From assembly GCA_902794005.1 (NCBI GenBank), contig CADBFO010000025.1:1-48467 (forward strand): a stretch of DNA of 48,467 nucleotides. The letters are read 5' to 3'. The notes under the pieces are model-generated. The model had not been told where the DNA came from and ran no database searches. It saw only the letters and a list, made by a program, of their open reading frames with translations. Of this stretch, positions 40,300 to 48,467 are shown piece by piece; the stretch's first letter is position 1; every line of letters begins with the position of its first letter. Made by a program: the position numbers and the translations under genes. The stretch is from an uncultured Bacteroidia bacterium (lineage in GTDB: Bacteria; Bacteroidota; Bacteroidia; Bacteroidales; UBA932).

Positions 40300-41340
40300 A
40301 TGAACACGCACGTTGTCATTATGGCCGGAGGTATCGGAAGCCGGCTCTGGCCGCTCTCCACGCCGGATGTTCCCAAGCAGTTCATCGACGTCCTGGGCGT
40401 GGGACGAAGCCTTCTCCAGCTCACCGTGGACCGATTTGTCCCGCTGTGCCGGCCGGAGAATTTCTGGGTTGTCACCGGCGAAAAATATGTGCGCCTGGTC
40501 CGGGAGCAGTTGCCGGATATCCCGGAAAGCCAGATCCTGGCCGAGCCTGAGGGCCGCAACACCGCCCCTTGCATTGCCTACGCTTCCTGGAAAATCCAGA
40601 AAAAAGATCCTGAGGCCAATGTCGTGGTTACGCCGGCCGACGCCCTGGTGATGAAAACCGCCGAGTTCGCGGAAACCATCGGCAAGGCGCTTGCCTTCAC
40701 CGAGGAGCGGGACGCCATCGTTACGGTGGGCATCACGCCTGGCCGTCCGGAAACCGGTTATGGCTATATCCATGCCGCCGAGGCTCTTCACGGCCAGTTG
40801 GTAAAAGTGTCGGAGTTTAAGGAAAAACCGGATCTGGACACGGCCATCGGCTACCTGGAAGACGGTCATTATTTCTGGAATGCCGGAATTTTCGTGTGGA
40901 ACGTGGGAACCATCGTCAGCGAATTGCGGGCCTATGCCCCCGACATTGCCGCCGTGATGGACAGGCTGGCCCAGTCCCTTTTTACGGAGCAGGAACAGGA
41001 GCAGCTTCGCCTTCTTTTCCCGGGCTGCGAAAAGATATCCATCGACTATGCCGTGATGGAGAAATCCCCGCGTATCTATGTCATCGCGGAAGACCTTGCC
41101 TGGAGCGACCTGGGCAGCTGGGGCTCGGTCATGTCGCATCTCTCCGCAGACGAAGACGGCAACTCCGTCATCGGGGCCGATGTCCGGCTCCACGGCTGCC
41201 GGAACTGTTTTGTCCATACGGCCTCCGAGAAGACGGTCGTGGTGGAAGGACTTGAAGGATATATCGTTGCCGAATCTGCCGACCGGCTGCTGGTTTGCCG
41301 CCTCTCCCAGGAGCAGAAAATCAAAGAGTATTCGGCCTGA
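40300..41340 (+). CDS. manC: Mannose-1-phosphate guanylyltransferase
   Basis: The enzyme makes GDP-mannose, the precursor of GDP-fucose and mannose-containing surface glycans. I chose ATG 40300 (MNTHVVIMAGGIGSRLWPLS), giving 346 residues; an open frame extends upstream into nrdG. Signatures are GGIGSRLWP at 10-18, PKQF, EPEGRNTAPCIAYAS, VTPADALV, FKEKPD and YFWNAGIFVWNV. It lacks the C-terminal isomerase domain of bifunctional ManC/CpsB, as in the short Bacteroidota form. It appears monocistronic. Confidence 0.92.
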   Translation: MNTHVVIMAGGIGSRLWPLSTPDVPKQFIDVLGVGRSLLQLTVDRFVPLCRPENFWVVTGEKYVRLVREQLPDIPESQILAEPEGRNTAPCIAYASWKIQKKDPEANVVVTPADALVMKTAEFAETIGKALAFTEERDAIVTVGITPGRPETGYGYIHAAEALHGQLVKVSEFKEKPDLDTAIGYLEDGHYFWNAGIFVWNVGTIVSELRAYAPDIAAVMDRLAQSLFTEQEQEQLRLLFPGCEKISIDYAVMEKSPRIYVIAEDLAWSDLGSWGSVMSHLSADEDGNSVIGADVRLHGCRNCFVHTASEKTVVVEGLEGYIVAESADRLLVCRLSQEQKIKEYSA

Positions 41341-41370
41341 AAACTTTTTTGAAAAATTTATTGCAGTTTC

Positions 41371-41400
41371 CAAAAAAGTTACTACCTTTGCAATCCCGTT
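41371..41400 (+). promoter_or_regulatory. Promoter of the tRNA-Lys pair
   Basis: TTG (41371-41373), 19 bases, then TACCTTTG (41393-41400), an excellent Bacteroidota promoter 30 bases before the first tRNA. Confidence 0.75.
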
Positions 41401-41429
41401 ACGGGGAACCGGTAAAAAACGGTTTGGAA

Positions 41430-41502
41430 GACTCGTTAGCTCAGTTGGTAGAGCACAACACTTTTAATGTTGGGGTCTCGGGTTCGAGCCCCGAACGGGT
41501 CA
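41430..41502 (+). tRNA. tRNA-Lys (anticodon TTT)
   Basis: The 73-base cloverleaf has acceptor arms GACTCGT/ACGGGTC (one T-G pair), D arm AGCTCAGTTGGTAGAGC, anticodon stem CAACA/TGTTG with loop CTTTTAA (TTT), and T arm TCGGGTTCGAGCCCCGA. No CCA is encoded. Confidence 0.93.
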
Positions 41503-41533
41503 CAAAGGAAGCGGGTCTTCCACAGAGTTACCA

Positions 41534-41606
<73 letters not shown>

Positions 41607-41611
41607 CTTCG

Positions 41612-41657
41612 AGAATCTGCAACTTTCTCATTTTGAGGAGGTTGCAGATTCTTTTTT
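41612..41657 (+). terminator. Strong terminator after the tRNA-Lys pair
   Basis: Arms AGAATCTGCAAC (41612-41623) and GTTGCAGATTCT (41641-41652) pair perfectly with an 17-base loop that holds a small inner CTC/GAG stem, followed by six T. Confidence 0.88.
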
Positions 41658-41883
41658 CATTTTTGCACGACATTTGCACAACAGAATTCAACCCTGACAT
41701 CTTCTTTGTAGTTGCGGGAAATAACCTTCCACCAGGCCCCATCAGGGGGATTCGACATGCCTCGGAGGGGTTTTGACGGGCCGATATATCGGCAAAACGA
41801 TGTACCTTTGCAAGTGAACCAAATTGACAAAGCCATGTCATCCGTATTGTCAGGAAGCCGAGGATATAGAATTGTCCCTGACG

Positions 41884-41920
41884 TGTAAACCGTCTTTACA
41901 GTCAAGTGTAAAGCTTTACA
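41884..41920 (+). promoter_or_regulatory. Tandem dyads, candidate enhancer (UAS) of the ABC operon
   Basis: TGTAAA-CCGTC-TTTACA (41884-41900) and TGTAAA-GC-TTTACA (41907-41920) are two perfect inverted repeats of the same half-site, 20-23 bases apart. They lie about 90 and 110 bases upstream of the start predicted for the sigma-54 promoter, the usual place for an NtrC-type activator. Confidence 0.6.
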
Positions 41921-41977
41921 ATTCCCGGACGGGCACGTCTGTGAATTTAACTTTGTATATCAACAAGTTATGTTGTT

Positions 41978-41993
41978 TGGCACGATGAATGCT
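41978..41993 (+). promoter_or_regulatory. rpoN-dependent: Sigma-54 (-24/-12) promoter of the ABC/FtsX operon
   Basis: TGGCAC-GATGA-ATGCT has GG and GC at the exact -24/-12 spacing and differs from TGGCACGNNNNTTGCT only at one T. The predicted start is near 42004, 26 bases before the ATG of the ATPase gene. Confidence 0.6.
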
Positions 41994-42029
41994 TGTTTTG
42001 GCATCTATTAGAATATTCATAATAAGAGA

Positions 42030-42710
<681 letters not shown>

Positions 42711-42719
42711 TCGGCCCTT

Positions 42720-45035
42720 ATGAATCTCTTGAAAATCAAGACCCGGTGGGTGCCGATGCTGCTGAACATCATCGGACTCGGAATCGCATTCTCCGTTTTC
42801 CTGATTCTTATGAGTCAGGTCTGGTATGATTACAGCTATGACCGCTTTGAAGGCGGGAAGGGTGTTTACGTCGTTGAAGCGCCCTCATTCCAGGAGGGTT
42901 TATATACCCCGCAGATACTCCGGCCCATGATTCAAATGGTGGCAGACAGTTCACCGGACATAGCCGAGACCTGCGACTACTTTGTCATGACGAGAAATGA
43001 CCCGGTAGGCTCCGTACAGATAAAGGACGGAGACGGAGAAGATGTCACCGCCTATGGAATCAGTTACGCATGGACGGAGACTTCCGTGTTGGATGTCTTC
43101 AACATCACCCTTGTGGAAGGGCGCAGGGAGGATTTCGCCAAGGAAGGAGATGCCTTGATTTCGGAATCGGCGGCAAAGCGCTGGTTCCCGGACAGGAATC
43201 CGATTGGCGAGACAATTACTGTTGAGTTCGAGCATGAAGGCCGGATTACCGGTATTTACAAGGACCGGAAGGAAAATGAAAGCATGATCAATGGTATCCT
43301 TGTCCATGAGGGAGAAAGGGACATGTCCCTACCCAACTACAACCCGCATAGCTGCTACATCAAACTGAAACCCGGCGCCGATTTGGAAAAAGTCCGCGAG
43401 GCCGTGGGAAAAGTGAAATTGTCCGAGGAGTACAAGGGTCTCCGCTTAACGCAAATTCACGACGCCTGGTTCGAAAAGGATAAGGAAAGTTGGTCTGGGG
43501 AAAAAGACGGCAATAAACTGCTTTGCATCATTCTCTTCGCAATCGCGCTTCTGTTTCTGGGCATCGCCGGATTCAACTATGTCAATTTCTCCATGGCCTC
43601 AACGCCATTCCGGATCAGGGAGATCAATACCCGAAAAGTATTCGGCGCTTCGCGCGGCTCTTTGATAACCAGACAATTGCTTCGTGCAATAGCGATTGTT
43701 GGCTGCGCTTTCCTTCTTGGAGTCCTCACCATGAAGACACTTAGCGGGACGCAATGGGCCACCTTCCTTACCGGAGACATGGCCCCGAGCAGCAATGTGA
43801 CTGTCCTTTGCCTGGGCGGAACCGCTGCCCTCCTGCTCGCCTTGGTATCCGGTCTGATTCCCGCCCTGTATAGCACCTCCTTCCAACCTGCATTGGTACT
43901 GAAAGGCTCATTTGCACTGTCGGCAAAAGGCGGGGGTCTCAGGACTGTCACCCTCATCCTCCAGTATGTCCTGTCCTTCATGTTCATCCTCTGCGCCATG
44001 ATGCTGCAGCGGCAGACCTCCTATATGGTCAATAATAACGAGCTCGGTTTCAACTACGATCGGGTTCTGAAGATGGAAAGCCACACCTTTACCCGAGTCA
44101 AGGACGTGGCCGAAGAACTCCGGAATATCCCCGGGGTTATCGGCGTGGCAAGAGGTGACACTCCAATAGAGGGCGGCATGTCTTCCATGTCAGAAATGCG
44201 GGAGGGTGATGACATCATTAAATATAGCTTTAGGAATATCTCTCCGGAATATGCTGGATTCTTTGGATTAAAACTGATTGACGGGCGTCTCCCTTACCCC
44301 GGTGAATCAGATGTTGCCCTTGTCAATGAGTCTTTTCATAAAGCGCTTCCTTCTTTCGGCATCGGTAAGTCAATCCCTACGAGGTATGGGAAGAATGTCG
44401 CCGTTATCGGCATTTTGAAAGATTTCCATGCCCGGACGCTGGAACATGATTATTCCCCGCTCGTACTCCTCGTCTCTGACAACTGGAACTATGCCTCTTT
44501 CATGATTAAGGTTCAGCCGAATGCAGATGTCCCGGACATACTTCAGAAAGCCAAACGGATTTATAGTGAAATGAAAAAGCTCGACGAGACGGAAATAGAT
44601 GTCGGATTCCTGGATAAAGATATTGAGAGGCTGTATGAACAAGAGATTCGTCAGACTCGGCTCATACGCATGTCTTCCTTCCTTTCGCTGATTATCACAC
44701 TGATCGGAGTACTCGGCCTTGTCTGGTTCGACACCCGTTTCATGCGGAAGGAGATTGCGCTCCGGAAGGTCAATGGGGCTACAAGAAAGGAAATTCTGAC
44801 CCAACTGAGCAGGAAGTATCTGCTCATTGTTGCCGTGGGCTATGTCATCGCAACCCCTATCGCCATTGCCGTCTGCCAGCGCTGGCTGCAACATTTCGCC
44901 TTCCGAACCAATATGCCCATATGGATTTTTGTCCTAGCGCTGGCTATAGTGACTCTCATCACCATCGCTGTCGTTATCACCCAGGGCTGGCTTGCGGCCA
45001 GTGCCAATCCGGTCGATTCGCTGAAAAACGAGTAA
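42720..45035 (+). CDS. FtsX-family ABC permease, first of two
   Basis: The 771-residue inner-membrane protein has an N-terminal helix (about 11-33), a periplasmic MacB-like domain, three helices at about 268-390 with the FtsX motif REINTRKVFGASRGSLI, a second short helix near 415, another periplasmic domain, and three C-terminal helices with RKEIALRKVNGATRKEIL. Two MacB-PCD/FtsX units in one chain is the usual Bacteroidota form. It lies between the ATPase and a second permease; together they probably form one complex. Substrate unknown. Confidence 0.9.
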   Translation: MNLLKIKTRWVPMLLNIIGLGIAFSVFLILMSQVWYDYSYDRFEGGKGVYVVEAPSFQEGLYTPQILRPMIQMVADSSPDIAETCDYFVMTRNDPVGSVQIKDGDGEDVTAYGISYAWTETSVLDVFNITLVEGRREDFAKEGDALISESAAKRWFPDRNPIGETITVEFEHEGRITGIYKDRKENESMINGILVHEGERDMSLPNYNPHSCYIKLKPGADLEKVREAVGKVKLSEEYKGLRLTQIHDAWFEKDKESWSGEKDGNKLLCIILFAIALLFLGIAGFNYVNFSMASTPFRIREINTRKVFGASRGSLITRQLLRAIAIVGCAFLLGVLTMKTLSGTQWATFLTGDMAPSSNVTVLCLGGTAALLLALVSGLIPALYSTSFQPALVLKGSFALSAKGGGLRTVTLILQYVLSFMFILCAMMLQRQTSYMVNNNELGFNYDRVLKMESHTFTRVKDVAEELRNIPGVIGVARGDTPIEGGMSSMSEMREGDDIIKYSFRNISPEYAGFFGLKLIDGRLPYPGESDVALVNESFHKALPSFGIGKSIPTRYGKNVAVIGILKDFHARTLEHDYSPLVLLVSDNWNYASFMIKVQPNADVPDILQKAKRIYSEMKKLDETEIDVGFLDKDIERLYEQEIRQTRLIRMSSFLSLIITLIGVLGLVWFDTRFMRKEIALRKVNGATRKEILTQLSRKYLLIVAVGYVIATPIAIAVCQRWLQHFAFRTNMPIWIFVLALAIVTLITIAVVITQGWLAASANPVDSLKNE

Positions 45036-45037
45036 AA

Positions 45038-47395
45038 ATGAAATCCTTCCTGATATTCCTTTCCCGCAATAAGTTATACACCGCCATCGAGTTCATTGGA
45101 CTGGCGGTGAGCCTGGCGTTTGTTATCCTGATCGGCGCGTATGTGCGACAGCAGTGGCAGGTCGCTCGCGGCTATCCGGAGTGGAAGGAGACCTATGCCG
45201 TCGGCTTATCGACAACCACCGTGGAGGCGGGGGCGCGCAGCGGCTTTGCCGAGTTCTTGAAAGCAGAACTTCCCGGCATCGACAAAGCGTCCGTTTATTC
45301 ATACCAGGGATGCTGGGGGAAGGTGGGAGAGACGCCGGTCCATGACAAACTGATCACGGTGGTTAATCCTGACTTCCTGGAGATGTTCCCGGTCCGATGG
45401 GTGTCCGGGAACCCCGACCAACTCCTGGAGTCCAATACCGTAGCCATAACAGAGTCCTATGCGCAGGAGGTTTTTCCGGACGGAAACGTCATCGGCCAGG
45501 TGTGGGAAGATCATAACGGGCAGGCGAACCGGATTGTCGCCGTCTTCAGGGACCTGGGTTCTCCCATCCTCCGCTGCGACGACCAGCTGGGGTTTCTGGA
45601 GGTCAATACGAGTAATGACGCATCCGAGGTTTATCTCTACGGCTGGTCCGGAGGTACAACCTGCCTGATCAGGAGCGGAGATGATGAGGAAAGGCTGGCT
45701 TCCAGTATCGACGCCGCCATGGAGGCCCATGGAGCGCGCCAACCCTTTAACGCGACCACCGGCAAGATGAAATACGGATCCATCGAACGCATGGACCGCC
45801 TGTATTTCTCGGACTTGCAAAGCGGGACATACGGCCTGCTGAAAGGGAATAAGTCCCTCCTCCGGATCCTGTCGGCCGTGGTGCTTCTGCTGCTTCTGTC
45901 TGCGATTTTCAATTATATCAACCTCAGTACGGCGTTGGCCGGAAAGCGAGTGAAGGAGATGAGCATACGCTCTGTCCTCGGCGCATCAAAAAAGCAGATT
46001 GTCTGGAGCTACCTCAAGGAGTCACTTCTGTTCACTGCGGTTTGTACCGTTGCCGCCGTCCTTCTGGCCTATGCCTTCCAGCCGGTGCTCCTCCACTATA
46101 TCGAGGCGAAGCACCCTCAATCGCCTATGGCAGTCCCTTTCGCCTGGCATTGGGACTTCTGGATGGTCGCGGCGGTTATCGGCCTGACCCTTTTGATTGG
46201 TGTGGCCGCGGGATGGATTCCTTCACGCGTTGCATCGCGCTTTGATGTCATCCGTGTCATCAAAGGAAACTACCGCACCATTTCCAAACGCATCCTTTCC
46301 AAGGTTTTCATCGTTTTCCAGACGGCCTTGTCCATCTTACTCATCGCACTCTCGCTTGTCATGGAGCGGCAGTACAGCCATATGATTCACAGGCCGTTGG
46401 GCGCGGATGTCGATGGATTGTACTATCAAAATCTGGTTACCGGCACGGGCCATGAGGATGCTTTGAAAGCCCTGCCCTTCGTCTCTGAGATTGCCCAGAC
46501 TGAAGGATTCCCCGGGAGTCCGAATTTTACGATGAGTATGAAGGATCCGGAGTCTGACGGGGTGGTGGACATGGCTTTCATGTCCTGTAATCCGGATGCG
46601 TTCCGTATGTATCATTTCGAGATTGTTGAGGACTTCCATGCTCCTTCCGGTACTGGCTATTGGCTTTCGGAGTCGGCTTATCGCAAGTTCGGTACGGACC
46701 CTGCAGAGCCGAAGATGCCGTCCTGGCTGGGCGAATGGCTGGAGGGACCGGTGGCCGGCGTTGTCAGGGACTTCGCCCTGACGGATGCGGCCCACGTGAA
46801 GGACGGCCAGATAGGCATCATTCATGTCGAGGAATCCCCTGATATACACTTCCGAGTCCTCCGGATTGACGGTGACCGGAAGGAAGCGGCGAAGGAACTC
46901 GAAGCCCTCTACGGGCGTTTCTTCCTGGAAAAGAACGGATTTGTGCTCCAGTCCACCGCCAACGGATTCATCAAGGACAAGCTGGACTCCATGCTCGGCG
47001 AAGCGGAAGATTACATGCGCCTCGTTGAACTGTTCATGTTCCTTGCGGTCATGGTAGTCCTCCTGGGCCTGCTGGCCATGTCGGCCTTGTATGCTTCAGA
47101 ACGCACGCACGACATCGCCGTTCGGAAGGTCTTCGGCAGCACCATCCTGCGCGAGACCTTCAAGGTGACAGGAGAGTATATGCTACTGGTGGGCATCGCT
47201 TGCGTAATTGCCCTCCCGGTGGCGGTCTGGCTCTCCGGGAAGTACCTGGAGGGTTTCTACTACCGCATTTCTGGTTACGACTGGATCTTTGCCCTCGCAG
47301 TCATAATCGCGTTTGTCATCTCCCTTGCCTCCGTCCTCGGGCAGGACCTCAAGGCGGCGAAGACGAATCCAGCGGTGGAGCTCAAGAAGGAATAG
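45038..47395 (+). CDS. FtsX-family ABC permease, second of two
   Basis: I chose ATG 45038 (MKSFLIFLSRNKLYTAIEFIG), two bases after the previous stop, giving 785 residues; a longer frame overlaps the first permease. It has the same layout: helix at about 14-36, periplasmic domain, FtsX core with GKRVKEMSIRSVLGASKKQIV, then a second periplasmic domain and three C-terminal helices with RTHDIAVRKVFGSTILRE. It is a diverged partner of the first permease, so a heterodimer is likely. A 57-base gap separates it from the following lipoprotein. Confidence 0.9.
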   Translation: MKSFLIFLSRNKLYTAIEFIGLAVSLAFVILIGAYVRQQWQVARGYPEWKETYAVGLSTTTVEAGARSGFAEFLKAELPGIDKASVYSYQGCWGKVGETPVHDKLITVVNPDFLEMFPVRWVSGNPDQLLESNTVAITESYAQEVFPDGNVIGQVWEDHNGQANRIVAVFRDLGSPILRCDDQLGFLEVNTSNDASEVYLYGWSGGTTCLIRSGDDEERLASSIDAAMEAHGARQPFNATTGKMKYGSIERMDRLYFSDLQSGTYGLLKGNKSLLRILSAVVLLLLLSAIFNYINLSTALAGKRVKEMSIRSVLGASKKQIVWSYLKESLLFTAVCTVAAVLLAYAFQPVLLHYIEAKHPQSPMAVPFAWHWDFWMVAAVIGLTLLIGVAAGWIPSRVASRFDVIRVIKGNYRTISKRILSKVFIVFQTALSILLIALSLVMERQYSHMIHRPLGADVDGLYYQNLVTGTGHEDALKALPFVSEIAQTEGFPGSPNFTMSMKDPESDGVVDMAFMSCNPDAFRMYHFEIVEDFHAPSGTGYWLSESAYRKFGTDPAEPKMPSWLGEWLEGPVAGVVRDFALTDAAHVKDGQIGIIHVEESPDIHFRVLRIDGDRKEAAKELEALYGRFFLEKNGFVLQSTANGFIKDKLDSMLGEAEDYMRLVELFMFLAVMVVLLGLLAMSALYASERTHDIAVRKVFGSTILRETFKVTGEYMLLVGIACVIALPVAVWLSGKYLEGFYYRISGYDWIFALAVIIAFVISLASVLGQDLKAAKTNPAVELKKE

Positions 47396-47451
47396 GCGGA
47401 GAGTTTCGGCCTTATTCTGCGGCATAAATATTGCGGCTTTTTTGGACACTG

Positions 47452-48467
47452 ATGATTCGCCACAAACATTATAATCATTCCCACGGGAAGGCATTCTTTC
47501 CCGGCGTATTGCTTATGATGGGCATTTGCTTGACGCTCTCCTGCAAGCAGCATGGCCAGCAAGTGCAAATGAACGAATCGGCTTTTGTATTTGGGACGGA
47601 GTATATCGACGGGGTTGGGACGGAGTATATCGACGGGGATGCGGCCGATTATTCCCGCCCGGCGGTGATTACGGGACATATCGCCAATCGGGAGGTGTAT
47701 CCGAAGACGCAGGAAATCAGCTTGGTAATCCCGTTCTATGACAGGGTCTCTGATAAGATGACATCGGCCATCTATGATGATAGATTCGCGTTTTCGCTGG
47801 CCCCTTATGCGCCGCGCACGATTTCGATGCCGCCCCATGTGGCGCACATGGTGGTGTGCCCCGGCGATTCTATCCACGTGGAGTTGGACTTTGCCGATTT
47901 GGCGAAGGTCGTTTATTCCGGGAAAGGTGCAGAGAACAACGAGAAGTACAATGATTTCCATATGGGGTACTACCTGCCCCAGGATTGGCCGGGGTTCTCC
48001 AGGATGGATCTGGACGCGCCGGACGGGCCGAAGCGCGAGTTTGCACATGCCGATGTATTTGCGACGACCGCAAAGGAAAAGTTGGAGCATCACCTGGCCC
48101 GATTGGAAGATTTCATTGCGGAGAAGCAGCCCAGTCCGGAACTCATTGCCCTGTGCCGGAAGGAGATAGAGGCCGATTATTATTCGGCGCTTATCCAGGC
48201 CATGCTTTCCTATCAAACCCTGCAGGGAGAGGATGTGTCGAGTTGCTTCAAGATCCAAGATGCGGAACCCCTGTTCCATGCGGACTGCCTGAGCAGCAAT
48301 TTGTTTGAACTTTCATCCAATATCTGCTACTGGCTGCTGCGCGGTCTGGACAAGGAAGAAGTCCTCCGATTCGTCAATGATTATCCGGCCCTTGTTGACT
48401 TCCTGAAAAAGTCCACCAAGAACGAACTGCTGCAGCAGATGCTCATCAGCCACTTCTACAACCAGCT
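47452..48467 (+). CDS. Lipoprotein with TlpA-type N-terminal domain, runs off the right edge
   Basis: The frame opens at ATG 47452 (MIRHKHYNHSHGKAFFPGVL) and stays open for 338 codons to the window end. It has a signal sequence with lipobox LTLSC (Cys31). The following 110 residues match the beta-sandwich commonly found ahead of thioredoxin domains in Bacteroidota (ITGHIANR, then VCPGDSIHVELDF, then YSGKGAENNEKYNDF), then a helical linker region. A C-terminal thioredoxin-like (TlpA) domain beyond the edge is therefore expected but not seen. An internal 24-base duplication lies at 47593-47638. It may belong to the sigma-54 ABC operon. Confidence 0.75.
   Translation, partial: MIRHKHYNHSHGKAFFPGVLLMMGICLTLSCKQHGQQVQMNESAFVFGTEYIDGVGTEYIDGDAADYSRPAVITGHIANREVYPKTQEISLVIPFYDRVSDKMTSAIYDDRFAFSLAPYAPRTISMPPHVAHMVVCPGDSIHVELDFADLAKVVYSGKGAENNEKYNDFHMGYYLPQDWPGFSRMDLDAPDGPKREFAHADVFATTAKEKLEHHLARLEDFIAEKQPSPELIALCRKEIEADYYSALIQAMLSYQTLQGEDVSSCFKIQDAEPLFHADCLSSNLFELSSNICYWLLRGLDKEEVLRFVNDYPALVDFLKKSTKNELLQQMLISHFYNQ
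47593..47638 (+). repeat. In-frame tandem 24-base duplication
   Basis: GGGACGGAGTATATCGACGG (from 47593) recurs at 47617 with 22 of 22 bases identical. It produces GTEYIDG-V-GTEYIDG in the lipoprotein, just after the lipidated Cys region. The perfect identity suggests a recent slippage event. Confidence 0.85.

Larger units (their letters stand above)
41658..42029. other. Gene-free stretch with palindromes between tRNA-Lys and the ABC operon
   Basis: No convincing gene is seen. A minus-strand frame (41657-41905, 82 codons) is short and unrecognised. The stretch holds a perfect 12-base palindrome CCGATATATCGG (41781-41792) flanked by GTTTTG and CAAAAC, a -7-like TACCTTTG (41803-41810), two TGTAAA/TTTACA dyads, a TAACTTTG box (41948-41955) and a sigma-54 promoter, the last listed separately. 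Position just after a tRNA leaves open a decayed integrated element, but no integrase is visible. Confidence 0.5.

Overview
The window looks like a chromosome segment from a fairly GC-rich member of the Bacteroidales (gut or rumen type). The evidence is direct: SusC/SusD outer-membrane pairs, Bacteroidota-type -7 boxes (TAnnTTTG) upstream of many genes, no Shine-Dalgarno leaders, a GlmM and a zinc-free type B L31 of Bacteroidota type, and a dispersed repeat seen in this phylum. I cannot fix the genus. No rRNA, CRISPR array, complete insertion sequence or integrase is visible.

Positions 1-2711 (minus strand) hold three genes of unknown function. Two are clearly diverged paralogues of each other. 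They lie beside a tRNA-Arg and a field of short direct and inverted repeats. Positions 2885-8695 (minus) are housekeeping: rplS followed by tRNA-Arg, grpE-dnaJ, an HNH nuclease, type B rpmE, and glmM overlapping a NamZ-like gene (amino-sugar and peptidoglycan metabolism). A small DUF486 membrane protein and a tRNA-Glu follow on the plus strand.

Positions 9309-27592 form a sialic acid and host-glycan utilisation locus. A ROK-family regulator is divergent from one long plus-strand run: AGE-type epimerase (nanE), SusC and SusD proteins (nanO/nanU-like), a giant sialate O-acetylesterase fused to an M64 metallopeptidase, sialate lyase (nanA), sialate mutarotase (nanM), GH20 hexosaminidase, GH33 sialidase (nanH), MFS transporter (nanT) and a GH109-type lipoprotein. 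The logic is: the secreted esterase, sialidase, hexosaminidase, GH109 enzyme and peptidase strip host glycoproteins; SusC/D import sialic acid; the mutarotase, NanT, lyase and epimerase convert it to GlcNAc in the cytoplasm. The esterase-peptidase fusion is the most unusual object in the window.

Positions 27593-29960 are conspicuously AT-rich: a coding remnant and two lipoproteins, the first with a candidate Cys/His peptidase-like core. This looks acquired.

Positions 30023-34460 (minus) are tyrS-rbfA-lolE-like-FecCD permease-ABC ATPase, tightly overlapping. Divergent from tyrS is an M16 lipoprotein peptidase, then anaerobic ribonucleotide reductase nrdD-nrdG with a structured leader, then a mannose-1-phosphate guanylyltransferase and two tRNA-Lys genes with a strong terminator.

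Positions 41658-48467: a gene-free stretch carries a good sigma-54 -24/-12 promoter and two TGTAAA/TTTACA dyads about 90-110 bases upstream of the predicted start. It drives a MacB-like ABC ATPase and two FtsX-type permeases, followed by a lipoprotein that runs off the window.
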